Positions 53,570-62,999 are shown, counted from the stretch's first letter. The stretch is DNA of 64,000 nucleotides from an uncultured Collinsella sp. (GCA_934667065.1 CAKULD010000010.1:14573-78572); one strand, 5' to 3'. The notes: generated by a model from the letters alone, not told the origin. Made by a program: numbers and translations.

Positions 53570-53675
53570 GGGATTTGATATTTACTTGCTTATTCGGACA
53601 GTCCTGCTCGCACGGAGAGCACATTAAGTGCTCTCCGGCTCGTGCGGAACTCAACGCAAGCAAATATCAAATCCC
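53570..53675. repeat. Nested hairpin element, copy 3 (20-bp outer arms)
   Basis: Arms 53570-53589 and 53656-53675 match in 19 of 20 positions. The 66-bp core contains CGGACAGTCCTG, an inner palindrome at 53614-53636 (stem GGAGAGCAC, loop ATTAA) and CCGGCTCGTGCGGAACT. It lies 30 bp upstream of leuD. Confidence 0.85.
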
Positions 53676-53816
53676 TCGGTCTCGTTTCGACTACAAAAAA
53701 GCTAATGTTTCAATATCAGATAAGACCTTTCCACGGCGCGGGTCCATCTGGCCCCACTCAGAAGTTCGGCAACCTCTACCGTGGCAAACATGTCATGTCA
53801 GACCTCATCGCAGCAG

Positions 53817-53926
53817 GGCCTTCGACCTTTGCTCGATACAAGTTCCGCACGAGCCGGAGGCCACTAAATGTGGCCTCCGTGCGAGCCAGGACTGTCCGCA
53901 GTAGCGAGCAAAGGTCGAAGGGCCCC
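53817..53926. repeat. Nested hairpin element, copy 4 (opposite orientation)
   Basis: Arms 53817-53836 and 53906-53926 match except for about one base. The core is the reverse complement of the others, with an inner palindrome at 53857-53879 whose stem is GGAGGCCAC. It starts 8 bp past the leuC stop. Confidence 0.85.
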
Positions 53927-53933
53927 GTAGCCC

Positions 53934-55199
53934 TTACAGGTCGCTCGGCAGACAGATGTGCCCCGCCACAGCAGAAGCCGCCGCCACAGCCGGAGAGGCC
54001 AGATAGACCTCGGACGTGGGGTCGCCCATACGGCCGACAAAGTTGCGGTTGGTCGTGGAGATGCAGCGCTCCCCCGCCGCCAGGATGCCCATGTAACCAC
54101 CCAGGCACGGGCCGCACGTGGGCGTCGAGAACACGCAGTTGGCATCCAGGAAGATGTCGGTCAGGCCCTCCTGCATGCACTGGCGGAAGACTGCCTGCGT
54201 TGCCGGAATCACGATGCAGCGCACGCCATCGGCAACCTTATGGCCGCGCATGACCTCGGCAGCCGCTCGCATGTCCTCAATACGGCCGTTGGTGCACGAG
54301 CCAATGACCGCCTGGTCAATCGTGATGTGGCGGCTCTCGCTCACCGGATGGGTGTTGCTCGGCAGGTGCGGCCACGACACGCACGGCTTAATATCCGCCG
54401 CGTCAATCGTAATAACCTGGGCATACTCGGCATCCGGGTCGGCGTGATACTCCACGTAATCGCGCTCACATCGGCCCTTGAGCCAGGAGCGAGCAACATC
54501 ATCGACCTCGATAATGCCCGCCTTGCCGCCCGCCTCGATCGCCATGTTCGAGATAGTCATGCGGCCTTCCATCGACAGGCTCTCGATGGTGCTGCCGGCA
54601 AACTCCATAGCCTGGTAGAGGGCACCATCAACACCAATCATGCCGATGATGTGCAAGATGATATCCTTGGCGGTAGCGCCGTCCGTGAGCTCGCCATTGA
54701 TCTCAAAGCGAATCGTCGGCGGCACCTTAAACCAGGCGCGACCCGTCGCAATGCCCACGCCCGCGTCCGTCGAGCCCACGCCGGTTGAGAACGCACCCAG
54801 CGCGCCATAGGTGCAGGTATGCGAATCCGCGCCGATGATCAGGTCGCCCGGCACCACCACGCCGCGCTCGGGCAGCAGGGCATGCTCAATGCCTGCGCAC
54901 CCTTGCTCGTAGTAATGCGTCACATGTTGCTCATGTGCAAAATCGCGCATCTTCTTGGTCTGCTCGGCACTCTTGATGTCCTTGTTGGGCGCGTAGTGGT
55001 CGGGCACCAGACAAATGCGATCGCGATCGAACACCTCGGTCGCACCCAGCTCGCGAAAGACATCGATGGCGATAGGTGCGGTGATGTCGTTGGCAAGCAC
55101 AATATCCAGGTCGCACTCGACCAGCTGGCCCGGCTTGACCTCATCCAGGCCTGCGTGTGCCGCCAAAATCTTCTCTGCTACGGTCATGGGACGTGCCAT
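53934..55199 (-). CDS. leuC: 3-isopropylmalate dehydratase large subunit (homoaconitase-type LeuC)
   Basis: A 421-residue aconitase-family subunit that isomerises 2- to 3-isopropylmalate with a 4Fe-4S cluster. GADSHTCTYGALG and the cluster cysteines (IGSCTNGR, TPTCGPCLGG) are present. The ~420-residue length is that of the short HacA/LeuC2 class. The start ATG follows AGAGGGG. It follows leuA by about 40 bp. Confidence 0.95.
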   Translation of the reverse strand: MARPMTVAEKILAAHAGLDEVKPGQLVECDLDIVLANDITAPIAIDVFRELGATEVFDRDRICLVPDHYAPNKDIKSAEQTKKMRDFAHEQHVTHYYEQGCAGIEHALLPERGVVVPGDLIIGADSHTCTYGALGAFSTGVGSTDAGVGIATGRAWFKVPPTIRFEINGELTDGATAKDIILHIIGMIGVDGALYQAMEFAGSTIESLSMEGRMTISNMAIEAGGKAGIIEVDDVARSWLKGRCERDYVEYHADPDAEYAQVITIDAADIKPCVSWPHLPSNTHPVSESRHITIDQAVIGSCTNGRIEDMRAAAEVMRGHKVADGVRCIVIPATQAVFRQCMQEGLTDIFLDANCVFSTPTCGPCLGGYMGILAAGERCISTTNRNFVGRMGDPTSEVYLASPAVAAASAVAGHICLPSDL

Positions 55200-55241
55200 G
55201 TGATTCCCCTCTCATGCGGGCTTGCGCCCTGCCGAATATCG

Positions 55242-56777
55242 TTACTTGCCCGTCTTGGAGCGATTGGTCTGGATCATGCGGTTGATGGCGTTGATGTAAG
55301 CCTTGGCCGAGCTCACGATGATGTCGGTGTCCGCACCGCGGCCGGTGTAGATCTTGCCGTCCTCGGCAGCAATACGCACCGTTACCTCGCCGATGGCATC
55401 AATACCGCGCGTGATGGCCTTGACGTTGAACTCTGTCAGTTCGCCATGAGCAGAGATTGCCTTGTCGACCGCCTTGTACGCCGCATCGACCGGGCCGGTG
55501 CCCGTCGAGCACACCACGTGGGTCTCGCCTTCCTCGTCGGTAATAGTTGCCGTGGCCGTAGGAATGAGCGGGTCGCCGCAGGAAACCTGAAGTGCATCGA
55601 GTGTGTAGATGGCTTTGACCTCGCGCTGACGCTCTTGGATCATCGACTCCAGATCTTCGTCAAAGACTTCCTTCTTTTGGTCGGCAATCTCCAAAAAGCG
55701 TTGGTAGATAGCCTCGAATTCCTCGTCGGCAAAGGTATAGCCCAGCTCGGCGAGACGGTGGCGCAGCGCCGCGTGACCCGAGCGCGCCGAAAGGATGATC
55801 TCGGAACCGGCGGCGCCCACGTCCTTGGGATCAATGATCTCGTAGGTATCACGCGCCTTGAGCACGCCGTCCTGATGAATGCCCGAGCTGTGGGCAAAGG
55901 CGTTGGCGCCCACGATGGACTTGTTAGGCTGCACGTTAATGCCGGTAATAGAGCTGACGAGTTTGGAGGCGCGCGTGAGCTCGGTCGTCACGATATCGGT
56001 ATGGGCGTCCAGATCCTGCTCGTGCATCTTCATGGCCATCACGACTTCCTCGAGTGCCGTGTTGCCCGCGCGCTCGCCCAAACCGTTGATCGTGCACTCG
56101 ATCTGCGTCGCGCCGTTGCGGACGGCCTCGAGCGCAAGGGCTGTCGCCATACCCAAGTCGTTATGGGTGTGGACCGAGATCGTCACGTCCTCGATACCGG
56201 CCACGCGCTCGCGCAGGTCGCGAATACGGGCGCCAAACTCCCAGGGCATGTTGTAGCCCGTGGTGTCGGGAATGTTCACGACCGTGGCGCCGGCCTTGAC
56301 CGCAGCCTCGATAATGCGGACGAGGAATTCCTGGTCGGATCGGCCCGCGTCCTCGGCATAAAACTCAACGTCATCAACAAACTTGCGAGTATGTTTCACC
56401 GCACGGATGGCACGCTCAATAGCCTGCTCTTCGGTCATATGGAGCTTGTCGCGCAGGTGGCTGGGGCTCACACCCAGACCGGTGTGAATACGGGGCCTCT
56501 GAGCCGTTTTGAGGGCTTCTGCGGCCACCTCGATGTCCCTGTCCACCGCGCGGGTGAGGCCGCATACCGTGCAACGGTCGCCCGCGATCTTGCCGATCTC
56601 CTGCACGGAGCGAAAATCACCGGGGCTCGAGATGGGAAAGCCCGCCTCGATAACGTCCACGTTCATGCGCACGAGCTGGCGTGCGATGACGAGCTTTTCC
56701 TCGGTATTCATGCTGGCGCCGGGAGACTGCTCTCCGTCGCGCAGGGTGGTGTCAAAGATTGCGATTTTGCGGCTCAT
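55242..56777 (-). CDS. leuA: 2-isopropylmalate synthase
   Basis: A 511-residue enzyme that condenses acetyl-CoA and 2-oxoisovalerate, the first step of leucine synthesis. The N-terminal TIM barrel has [13 protein letters not shown] and the metal-binding HTHNDLGMA; the C-terminal domain (from about 370) is the allosteric leucine-binding part. The ATG follows AGGAGG by 5 bp. Transcription is controlled by the upstream leucine leader peptide and attenuator. Confidence 0.97.
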   Translation of the reverse strand: MSRKIAIFDTTLRDGEQSPGASMNTEEKLVIARQLVRMNVDVIEAGFPISSPGDFRSVQEIGKIAGDRCTVCGLTRAVDRDIEVAAEALKTAQRPRIHTGLGVSPSHLRDKLHMTEEQAIERAIRAVKHTRKFVDDVEFYAEDAGRSDQEFLVRIIEAAVKAGATVVNIPDTTGYNMPWEFGARIRDLRERVAGIEDVTISVHTHNDLGMATALALEAVRNGATQIECTINGLGERAGNTALEEVVMAMKMHEQDLDAHTDIVTTELTRASKLVSSITGINVQPNKSIVGANAFAHSSGIHQDGVLKARDTYEIIDPKDVGAAGSEIILSARSGHAALRHRLAELGYTFADEEFEAIYQRFLEIADQKKEVFDEDLESMIQERQREVKAIYTLDALQVSCGDPLIPTATATITDEEGETHVVCSTGTGPVDAAYKAVDKAISAHGELTEFNVKAITRGIDAIGEVTVRIAAEDGKIYTGRGADTDIIVSSAKAYINAINRMIQTNRSKTGK

Positions 56778-56841
56778 GATTTCCTCCTGATAGGCCTGAG
56801 ATACAGATGGCTTTCAGGAGAGATGGAGTGCCCCAAGATAG

Positions 56842-56898
56842 AAAAATACCCGTGTCGCTCATCACGCCCAAAAGCGGCGGACGATAGCGCACCCGGGT
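56842..56898 (-). terminator. leu attenuator terminator
   Basis: On the minus strand the segment at 56883-56898 (ACCCGGGTGCGCTATC) pairs with 56848-56863 (GATGAGCGACACGGGT), followed by ATTTTT. It sits between the leader peptide and leuA, as in classical amino-acid attenuation. Confidence 0.8.
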
Positions 56899-56928
56899 AC
56901 AACTCATCGTTATAGCGAGATTACAACC

Positions 56929-56988
56929 CTAGCGCGCCATCCCATCTAGTAGCGCTAGGCCTAGGAGCTGCTGCGTGTTCTTAAACAT
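56929..56988 (-). CDS. leuL: Leucine leader peptide
   Basis: A 19-codon ORF, MFKNTQQLLGLALLDGMAR, with AGGAG 9 bp before its ATG. Five of seven residues in the LLGLALL segment are Leu, and four of these five codons are CTA, a codon that is rare in such GC-rich genes. Stalling at these codons when Leu-tRNA is scarce would prevent formation of the downstream terminator and allow leuACDB transcription. The mechanism is well established for leu operons of other bacteria; here it is inferred from the layout. Confidence 0.85.
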   Translation of the reverse strand: MFKNTQQLLGLALLDGMAR

Positions 56989-57034
56989 GTCGTCTGGCTC
57001 CTCTCAGCCTCGGGTATTCACTACATCGCGCTAA

Positions 57035-57062
57035 AGTGTAACACAGACGAAACGATGCACAA
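57035..57062 (-). promoter_or_regulatory. Promoter of the leu operon
   Basis: TTGTGC, a 16-bp spacer and TACACT on the minus strand, about 45 bp upstream of the leader peptide. Confidence 0.6.
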
Positions 57063-57128
57063 CGGCGATTTTGATCCGACCGGGGCAAAACCACCACAAC
57101 CTTGATTATCAACTTCATCCGAACACTT

Positions 57129-57164
57129 CCCACATTCAGCCGTACATGTACGGCTGAATGTGGG
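57129..57164. repeat. Perfect 36-bp palindrome at the left end of the IS
   Basis: The sequence from CCCACATTCAGCCGTAC through its exact inverse is fully symmetric about 57146/57147. It contains the left terminal repeat of the IS and an inverted copy, like two IS ends abutted. Confidence 0.85.
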
Positions 57165-57217
57165 CACCCGATACCCTGAGGGCCGGATCGGCCGGCCCCG
57201 GGAGATCGGAGGACGGC

Positions 57218-58510
57218 ATGTCCGGGAAGAAAAAGAAGGCGGTCGGGAAGGCGGAGCCGAGGGCCTACGGCAGGCTCACCAGGCACGAGCGGGACACGGT
57301 CCAGAGGATGCTGGAGCGCAGGGCGTCGTGCAGGGAGATCGCCAGGGAGCTGGGCAGGTCGCCCTCGACGGTGAGCGCCGAGGTGGCGTCGCACAGGTTC
57401 GTGACGGCGCCGAGGCCCAGGCGCGGCGAGCGGGTGGACGCCTCCACCGACCTGTCGGCGGCCTGCCCGCGCCTGGCGGCGTGGCCGCGCTGCTGCAACG
57501 GCTGCGGCCGGTACCGCGCGGTGGGCTGCAAGCGCCGCCCGCACGTCTTCTACGAGGCCCGCGCCGCGCAGCTGTGCGCCGACTCGGTGCTCGTCTCGTC
57601 CAGGCGCGGCATCGACGCCGACGAGCCCGCCGCGGCGGCCAGGCTGGAGGCGATAAGGGGCTGCCTGCGCCGGGGGCTGTCGCCCGAGCAGATGGCGGCG
57701 TGCAACGGCGGGCCGGTGGACCTGTCGCCCGCGACCATCTACCGCTGGGTCGCCGCGGGCTACGACGGCATGACCAACATGGAGCTCAGGCGCAAGGTCG
57801 GCTACAGGCCGAGGAAGCGCGCCGCCGGGCGGGCGGCCACGCGCCACTCCGCCCGCAGGTCGTATGCCGCGTTCCTCGCCCTCGGGGAGGACGCGTGCGC
57901 CGCGGCCTGGGAGATGGACACCGTCGAGGGCGCCAGGGAGGACTCGGCCTGCCTGCTCACGCTGCTCCACCGCCCCAGCAGGCTCCAGCTGGCGCTCCTG
58001 CTCGAGGCGAAGGGCTCCGGGTGCGTCGCGGACGCCCTGGGCGGCATCCGGGCGGTCCTCGGCGCCGACGGCATGCGCCGCGTCTTCCGCGCCGTGCTCA
58101 CCGACAACGGCGCGGAGTTCTCAGACGAGGCCGCCATCGCGGCGCTCCTCGGCGAGGGGCCGGGCGAGACGAGGCTGTTCTACTGCGACCCGCGCCGCAG
58201 CGACCAGAAGGGCGCCTGCGAGCGCAACCACGTCGAGCTCAGGAAGCTGCTGCCCAAGGGCGCCGGGCTCAGGTTCGACCGGCTCGCCCCGGCCGACCTG
58301 GCGCTCGCCATGTCGCACGTGAACTCGGAGCCCCGCGGCGCGCTCGGCTTCTCGACGCCCGCGCGCGCCTTCAGGGCGATGCTCGGGGACGACGCGGCGG
58401 CGCTGCTGGACGCCTACGGCGTGGGGGACGTGCCGCTCGGCGATCTCGACCTGACGCCGGGGCTCATCGAGAGGGCGCGCGCAGAGAGGGGCGATGCCCC
58501 GCTGGCCTAG
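57218..58510 (+). CDS. IS30-family transposase
   Basis: A 430-residue DDE transposase. The N-terminal helix-turn-helix (CREIARELGRSPSTVSAEV) is typical of IS30; the catalytic triad is read as Asp in WEMDTVEG, Asp in LTDNGAEF and Glu in GACERNHVE. The frame is intact, so the element may be active. The ATG at 57218 follows GGAGGA. Codon use is extremely GC-rich compared with the surrounding genes, consistent with recent acquisition. Confidence 0.93.
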   Translation: MSGKKKKAVGKAEPRAYGRLTRHERDTVQRMLERRASCREIARELGRSPSTVSAEVASHRFVTAPRPRRGERVDASTDLSAACPRLAAWPRCCNGCGRYRAVGCKRRPHVFYEARAAQLCADSVLVSSRRGIDADEPAAAARLEAIRGCLRRGLSPEQMAACNGGPVDLSPATIYRWVAAGYDGMTNMELRRKVGYRPRKRAAGRAATRHSARRSYAAFLALGEDACAAAWEMDTVEGAREDSACLLTLLHRPSRLQLALLLEAKGSGCVADALGGIRAVLGADGMRRVFRAVLTDNGAEFSDEAAIAALLGEGPGETRLFYCDPRRSDQKGACERNHVELRKLLPKGAGLRFDRLAPADLALAMSHVNSEPRGALGFSTPARAFRAMLGDDAAALLDAYGVGDVPLGDLDLTPGLIERARAERGDAPLA

Positions 58511-58635
58511 CCTGAAGGAAAACGGAATAGACGGACCGACCGTTCGGCTGAGTCTGGGAAGAGGTGCCGGGCGGCGGGCGGAGCATGGCCACCGGACCTA
58601 TCGAAACACATCTCCACCGTTCCTTCAACTGGGAA

Positions 58636-58675
58636 AACGCCGCCCCCGCGGCCCGGATGGGGCCTCGGGGGCGTT
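58636..58675 (-). terminator. GC-rich hairpin downstream of the IS
   Basis: AACGCC..CGGGGGCGTT stem followed by TTTT on the minus strand. No gene is seen between 58570 and 58865; this interval holds only this hairpin, palindromic repeat D and the rplA terminator. Confidence 0.5.
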
Positions 58676-58736
58676 CGGCTAGCTGCGGGAAAGGCCTATC
58701 CGCTCGATGTGTTCGGTTGAGATCGGAAATCAACCA

Positions 58737-58775
58737 AAACCACCACAAAGGTGCCTGTCCCCTTCATGTTGGTTT
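58737..58775. repeat. AAACCACCACAAAGG palindromic repeat, copy D (decayed)
   Basis: The left arm is intact, the loop is TGCCTGTCC (reversed type) and the right arm has changes (CCTTCATGTTGGTTT). A bare half-copy, AAAACCACCACAA, is found on the other side of the IS near 57089-57101. Confidence 0.75.
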
Positions 58776-58789
58776 TGGTGGCGCGATAG

Positions 58790-58828
58790 CAAGAAACCCG
58801 GCCCTGCACGAGGCAGAACCGGGCTTCT
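58790..58828 (-). terminator. Intrinsic terminator after rplA
   Basis: AGCCCGGTTCTGCC with a near-complement, then TTTCTT on the minus strand, about 40 bp past rplA. Confidence 0.8.
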
Positions 58829-58865
58829 TTAGCAATGCTTGCTTTGCTCAGGCAGTAACTAACAG

Positions 58866-59573
58866 TTACTCAGCCAGGAAGTCACGCTGGACAGCGGGAT
58901 CGACCTTGACGCCAGGGCCCATGGTGGAAGACACAGAGATGGACTTGACGTACTTGCCCTTAGCAGAAGAGGGCTTGACGCGCAGAATCTCGGTGTACAG
59001 GGCAGCGTAGTTCTCGACGAGCTGCTGCTCGGAGAAGGACTTCTTGCCCAGGGGCACGTGGCAGATACCATAACGGTCGGCGCGGTACTCAACGCGGCCA
59101 GCCTTGAGCTCGGAGACCATCTTGGCGACGTCCATGGTCACGGTGCCGAGCTTAGGGTTCGGCATGAGGCCACGGGGACCAAGGATCTTACCGATGCGGC
59201 CAACCTTGGCCATCATGTTCGGCGTAGCGATAGCGGCGTCGAAGTTGATCTCGCCCTTCTGGATCTGGGCGACGAGCTCGTCGGAACCGATGATGTCGGC
59301 GCCGGCAGCCTCGGCCTCGCGGGCCTTCTCGCCCTCGGCGAAGACGGCAACACGAACGGTCTTGCCGGTGCCGTGGGGCAGGGAGATGGAACCACGGATG
59401 TTCTGGTCAGCCTTACGAGTATCGATGCCCAGACGGAAGTGGGCCTCGACGGTCTCGTCGAACTTGGCGGTGTCGAGCTCCTTGATGAGCTTGGCAGCCT
59501 GAAGGGGGGTGTAGAGCGTGGCGCGGTCGACCTTCTCGGCGGCGGCGTTGTAGCTCTTACCATGCTTAGCCAT
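58866..59573 (-). CDS. rplA: Ribosomal protein uL1
   Basis: A 235-residue 50S stalk protein that also represses its own operon. The signature [18 protein letters not shown] is intact. ATG 59573 lies 7 bp after AGGAGGT; ATG 59579 is too close to it. Followed by a terminator; rplJL are 30 kb away. Confidence 0.97.
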   Translation of the reverse strand: MAKHGKSYNAAAEKVDRATLYTPLQAAKLIKELDTAKFDETVEAHFRLGIDTRKADQNIRGSISLPHGTGKTVRVAVFAEGEKAREAEAAGADIIGSDELVAQIQKGEINFDAAIATPNMMAKVGRIGKILGPRGLMPNPKLGTVTMDVAKMVSELKAGRVEYRADRYGICHVPLGKKSFSEQQLVENYAALYTEILRVKPSSAKGKYVKSISVSSTMGPGVKVDPAVQRDFLAE

Positions 59574-59646
59574 GTGCATTACCTCCTGTGGTTAAACGGG
59601 CTTATGCCCTCCCACATCGTATCGTGTGCCCTATTGCACACATATA

Positions 59647-59672
59647 ACGGGCGCCCCGGTCGGGGCACCCGT
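59647..59672 (-). promoter_or_regulatory. Strong hairpin between rplK and rplA
   Basis: ACGGGTGCCCC, loop GACC, GGGGCGCCCGT. It may be a partial terminator, an RNase site or an L1 target; the sequence does not decide. Confidence 0.5.
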
Positions 59673-59690
59673 CATTACCTAAAGAAATCG

Positions 59691-60119
59691 CTACTCAGCG
59701 ATGGTGACGCCCATGGAACGGGCGGTACCGGCGATGATCTTCTTGGCGGCGTCAATGTCGTTGGCATTGAGGTCCGGCATCTTGATCTCGGCGATCTTGG
59801 TGAGCTGCTCCTGGGAGAGCTGACCGACCTTGTCGGCCTGGGGCTTAGCGGAACCAGACTTGAGGTTCAGCTCCTTCTTGATGAGGTGAGCCGCCGGCGG
59901 GGTCTTGGTGATGAAGGAGAAGGACTTATCCTCGTAGACAGAGATCTCAACGGGGATGATGTCGCCCTTCTTGTCCTGCGTCTCGGCGTTAAAGGCCTGG
60001 CAGAACTGCATGATGTTCACGCCAGCAGCGCCCAGGGCGGGGCCGACGGGAGGAGCGGGGTTAGCGGCACCAGCAGGAATCTGGAGCTTAATGACGTTGG
60101 CAACCTTCTTCTCAGCCAT
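59691..60119 (-). CDS. rplK: Ribosomal protein uL11
   Basis: A 142-residue protein of the GTPase-associated centre, needed for factor binding and the stringent response. [17 protein letters not shown] at the N-terminus is the thiopeptide-binding region. ATG 60119 is chosen as AAAGGA is well spaced; ATG 60125 is too near. Confidence 0.97.
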   Translation of the reverse strand: MAEKKVANVIKLQIPAGAANPAPPVGPALGAAGVNIMQFCQAFNAETQDKKGDIIPVEISVYEDKSFSFITKTPPAAHLIKKELNLKSGSAKPQADKVGQLSQEQLTKIAEIKMPDLNANDIDAAKKIIAGTARSMGVTIAE

Positions 60120-60239
60120 GGTCATTCCTTTCGAATCACGAGTGTGAAGTACTTGCTATATCGTAAGCACGCACGTGTTAGAAGCACTTCTGAGATGAGC
60201 AGTCACAGAAGAAGCACGCTCGCGCGAACGGACGAAAAC

Positions 60240-60776
60240 TTAAGCGATGACAGCGACCTGGTTAAAGTCGAGCTCGACCGGCGTTTCACGGCCAAAGATC
60301 ATCAGCGTGACCTTGAGCTTGCCAGCCTCGGTGTTAACCTCGGAGACCTTGCCATCAAAGTCGGTAAGCGGGCCATCGGTGACGCGGACGGACGTGCCGA
60401 CCTGAATATCAACCGAGGTGCGCTTGGGCGAATCGCCCTTACCGGGACGACGAGTCATCTTGTTGTACTCGTCGCGGGAAAGCGGAGCGGGCTTACCGTT
60501 GCCGCCCAGGAAACCGGTGACGCCGGGCGTGTTGCGAACACACGTCCATGCATCGTCATCCATCTCCATGCGGACCAGGACATAACCCGGGAAAATCTTG
60601 GAATCCTTGGTCTCGCGCTTGCCACCCTCTTTAATCTCGGTGACGCGCTCCATAGGAATCTCGATATCAAAGATACGGTCCTGCATGCCCATGGTCTCGA
60701 TACGATGCTCGAGATCGGACTTAACGCGGTTCTCGTATCCGGAGTAAGTGTGAACGACGTACCAACGCTTAGACAT
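60240..60776 (-). CDS. nusG: Transcription termination/antitermination factor NusG
   Basis: A 178-residue protein with the NGN domain (WYVVHTYSGYENRVK) and a C-terminal KOW domain (VTDGPLTDFDGKVSEVN). It binds the RNA polymerase clamp and couples it to Rho or S10. Located 3 bp after secE, in the conserved secE-nusG-rplK-rplA order. Confidence 0.97.
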   Translation of the reverse strand: MSKRWYVVHTYSGYENRVKSDLEHRIETMGMQDRIFDIEIPMERVTEIKEGGKRETKDSKIFPGYVLVRMEMDDDAWTCVRNTPGVTGFLGGNGKPAPLSRDEYNKMTRRPGKGDSPKRTSVDIQVGTSVRVTDGPLTDFDGKVSEVNTEAGKLKVTLMIFGRETPVELDFNQVAVIA

Positions 60777-60779
60777 GGT

Positions 60780-61118
60780 TTAGCCCCTCAATCCAGAGAA
60801 CAGAGCAAGAGCCTCGCCAAAGCCAGCATCGAGCAGAGCGATGACGACGCCGACGACAATCAGAGAAGCGCAAACGACGACCGAGTAGTTCACGAGCTCC
60901 TTCTTATCGGGCCACGTGACACGCTTCATCTCGGACTTGACCGAAGCGAAATACTTCTTGGTGCGGGCGAAGAAACCAGGCTTCTCGTTCTTCTTGGACT
61001 TCGCAGCCTTCTCGTTCTTCTTGGCAACGGCCTTCTTGGCCTCAACCTTGGAGTTGGCGGCAGCGTTGTTGGCAGGCGCCTGCTGCTGAGCCTTCTTCTT
61101 GTTCTTCTTGTTGGCCAT
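60780..61118 (-). CDS. secE: Preprotein translocase subunit SecE
   Basis: A 112-residue protein with a long Lys/Ala-rich N-terminus, the conserved amphipathic helix motif (KRVTWPDKKELVNYS) and one C-terminal transmembrane segment. It clamps SecY in the protein-export channel. The ATG follows GGAGG. Confidence 0.95.
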   Translation of the reverse strand: MANKKNKKKAQQQAPANNAAANSKVEAKKAVAKKNEKAAKSKKNEKPGFFARTKKYFASVKSEMKRVTWPDKKELVNYSVVVCASLIVVGVVIALLDAGFGEALALFSGLRG

Positions 61119-61157
61119 TTGGGTTACCTCCGCGCAATGCGCTTATACATGAGTAAA

Positions 61158-61185
61158 CCGTAAGCCCCCAGGTGGGAGCTTACGG
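61158..61185 (-). terminator. Hairpin between tRNA-Trp and secE
   Basis: CCGTAAGC pairs with GCTTACGG, followed by TTTACTC on the minus strand, 10 bp after the tRNA. Likely a processing or partial termination site. Confidence 0.55.
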
Positions 61186-61194
61186 AATAATGAC

Positions 61195-61270
61195 TGGCAC
61201 GCCAGGAAGGACTCGAACCCTCAACACTCGGTTTTGGAGACCGATGCTCTACCAATTGAACTACTGGCGT
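61195..61270 (-). tRNA. tRNA-Trp (anticodon CCA)
   Basis: A full cloverleaf on the minus strand; acceptor stem ACGCCAG/CTGGCGT, anticodon loop CTCCAAA, T-loop GTTCGAGTC and encoded 3' CCA. It lies between rpmG and secE. Confidence 0.97.
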
Positions 61271-61283
61271 ATGTGACTAGAGA

Positions 61284-61433
61284 CTAGCGAGTCTCTTTGT
61301 GCAGCGTGTGGTGACGGCACCAGGGGCAATACTTCTTGATCTCCATACGATCAGGCATGTTCGCCTTGTTCTTGGTGGTCGTATAGTTGCGGCGCTTGCA
61401 CTCAGTGCACGCAAGAGTAACTAGAGTACGCAT
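61284..61433 (-). CDS. rpmG: Ribosomal protein bL33
   Basis: A 49-residue 50S protein, [17 protein letters not shown] at the N-terminus and [17 protein letters not shown] at the C-terminus. Two CxxC pairs (CTEC, CPWC) form a zinc ribbon, so this is the zinc-binding C+ paralogue type. Placed between tuf and tRNA-Trp/secE, a common bacterial order. Confidence 0.96.
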   Translation of the reverse strand: MRTLVTLACTECKRRNYTTTKNKANMPDRMEIKKYCPWCRHHTLHKETR

Positions 61434-61478
61434 GTATCCTGAACCTTTCATTTCCGCCCCGTACGGGCACGAGTTGGT

Positions 61479-61508
61479 ACTTTATCAGCTCTACGTAAGT
61501 GCTGTCAA
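61479..61508 (-). promoter_or_regulatory. Promoter of rpmG-tRNA-Trp-secE-nusG
   Basis: TTGACA, an 18-bp spacer and TAAAGT on the minus strand. The sequence around the -35 box, GAGGTTTTCGTTGACAGC, is identical in the tRNA-Tyr promoter at 63310-63339. Confidence 0.75.
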
Positions 61509-61650
61509 CGAAAACCTCGAGTCAATTGGTTCTCGGTGGATCCATTCATATTTGGAACACATCAATGAAGCCAACGAGATCTAATCGACGGTGTGCGCAG
61601 GACCGTTATCGATCCTCTCGACACCAGCAATGGCTCGATATCCATTGCAG

Positions 61651-61685
61651 AAAAGAACCCGGCACCCATATAAGTGCCGGGTTCT
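61651..61685 (-). terminator. Intrinsic terminator after tuf
   Basis: A perfect 12-bp stem (AGAACCCGGCAC) with an 8-bp loop, followed by TTTTCT on the minus strand. Confidence 0.9.
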
Positions 61686-61712
61686 CTAAGTCAGCTATAT
61701 CAGAGAGCTAAT

Positions 61713-62903
61713 TTACTCAATGATCGTGGAGACGATGCCCGAACCGACAGTGTGGCCACCCTCGCGGATAGCGAAGCGCAGGCCCTCCTCCATGGCGATC
61801 GGGTGAATGAGGTCGCCCTCGATGGTGATGTGGTCACCAGGCATAGCCATCTCGGTGCCCTCGGGGAGCTTGACCGTACCGGTAACGTCGGTGGTACGGA
61901 AGTAGAACTGAGGACGATAACCATCGAAGAACGGGGTGTGACGGCCGCCCTCCTCCTTGGTCAGAACGTAGATCTCGCCGGTGAACTTGGTGTGCGGGGT
62001 AACCGAACCGGGCTTGCAGAGAACCTGGCCGCGCTCGATGTCCTCGCGCTTGATGCCGCGGAGCAGCAGACCGACGTTGTCGCCAGCCTCGCAGAAGTCC
62101 ATGGACTTACGGAACATCTCGATACCGGTGCAGACGGTGCTCTGGGTATCCTTGATGCCGACGATCTCGACGGGCTCGTTGAGCTTGAGCTCACCGCGCT
62201 CGACACGGCCGGTAGCAACGGTACCACGGCCAGAGATGGTCATAACGTCCTCAACGGCCATCAGGAAGGGAAGGTCGTTGTCACGGGCGGGCGTCGGGAT
62301 GTACTCGTCGACGGCGTTCATGAGCTCGCGGATGGCGTCCATCCACTTCTCCTCGCCGTTGAGGGCGCCGAGAGCGGAACCACGGATGACGGGGATGTCG
62401 TCGCCGGGGAAATCGTACTCGGAGAGGAGCTCACGGGTCTCCATCTCGACGAGGTCGATGAGCTCGTCATCGTCGACCATGTCGCACTTGTTCAGGAAGA
62501 CGACGATGTAGGGAACGCCGACCTGACGGGCGAGCAGGATGTGCTCGCGGGTCTGAGCCATGGGGCCGTCGGTAGCGGCGATGACCAGGATAGCGCCGTC
62601 CATCTGAGCAGCACCGGAGATCATGTTCTTGACGTAGTCAGCGTGGCCCGGGCAGTCGACGTGAGCGTAGTGACGATTAGCGGTCTCGTACTCAACGTGG
62701 GCAACGGAGATCGTAATGCCGCGCTCGCGCTCCTCGGGAGCCTTGTCGATGTTCTCGAACGCAGTGAAGTCAGCCTTGCAGCCCTCGGTCTCGGAGAGAA
62801 CCTTGGTGATGGCAGCGGTCAGCGTGGTCTTGCCGTGGTCGACGTGACCAATGGTGCCGATGTTAACATGCGGCTTAGTGCGCTCAAACTTCTCTTTGGC
62901 CAT
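61713..62903 (-). CDS. tuf: Elongation factor Tu
   Basis: A 396-residue translational GTPase that delivers aminoacyl-tRNA. G1 [11 protein letters not shown]3 DCPGHADYV and G4 NKCD are intact, and domains II-III follow. The ATG follows GGAGGG. It is the only tuf in the window and is separated from the str operon, lying between tRNA-Met and rpmG. Confidence 0.98.
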   Translation of the reverse strand: MAKEKFERTKPHVNIGTIGHVDHGKTTLTAAITKVLSETEGCKADFTAFENIDKAPEERERGITISVAHVEYETANRHYAHVDCPGHADYVKNMISGAAQMDGAILVIAATDGPMAQTREHILLARQVGVPYIVVFLNKCDMVDDDELIDLVEMETRELLSEYDFPGDDIPVIRGSALGALNGEEKWMDAIRELMNAVDEYIPTPARDNDLPFLMAVEDVMTISGRGTVATGRVERGELKLNEPVEIVGIKDTQSTVCTGIEMFRKSMDFCEAGDNVGLLLRGIKREDIERGQVLCKPGSVTPHTKFTGEIYVLTKEEGGRHTPFFDGYRPQFYFRTTDVTGTVKLPEGTEMAMPGDHITIEGDLIHPIAMEEGLRFAIREGGHTVGSGIVSTIIE

Positions 62904-62999
62904 AAAGCCCTCCTCTTAACAGGTCGTCCCCGGACGGGACTTTGCCTTTATACCATAGTGGCCTCTCAACATACTATTGAGAAGCCACCGTGTTACCTA

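Larger units (their letters stand above)
57121..58568 (+). mobile_element. IS30-family insertion sequence
   Basis: About 1.45 kb bounded by imperfect inverted repeats: 57121-57145 and about 58542-58568 share CTTCCCA-x-A-x-TCAGCCG-x-AC. One transposase gene fills it, with GC content well above the neighbours. The exact ends and target duplication could not be fixed by eye. It lies upstream of the leu promoter. Confidence 0.75.

Noticed and set aside
57160..58515. A second long frame overlapping the transposase on the same strand
   Set aside because: It is very rich in Arg, Gly and Ala and has no DDE motifs; it is a shifted-frame artefact of extreme GC content. No sign of programmed frameshifting (slippery heptamer) was seen.
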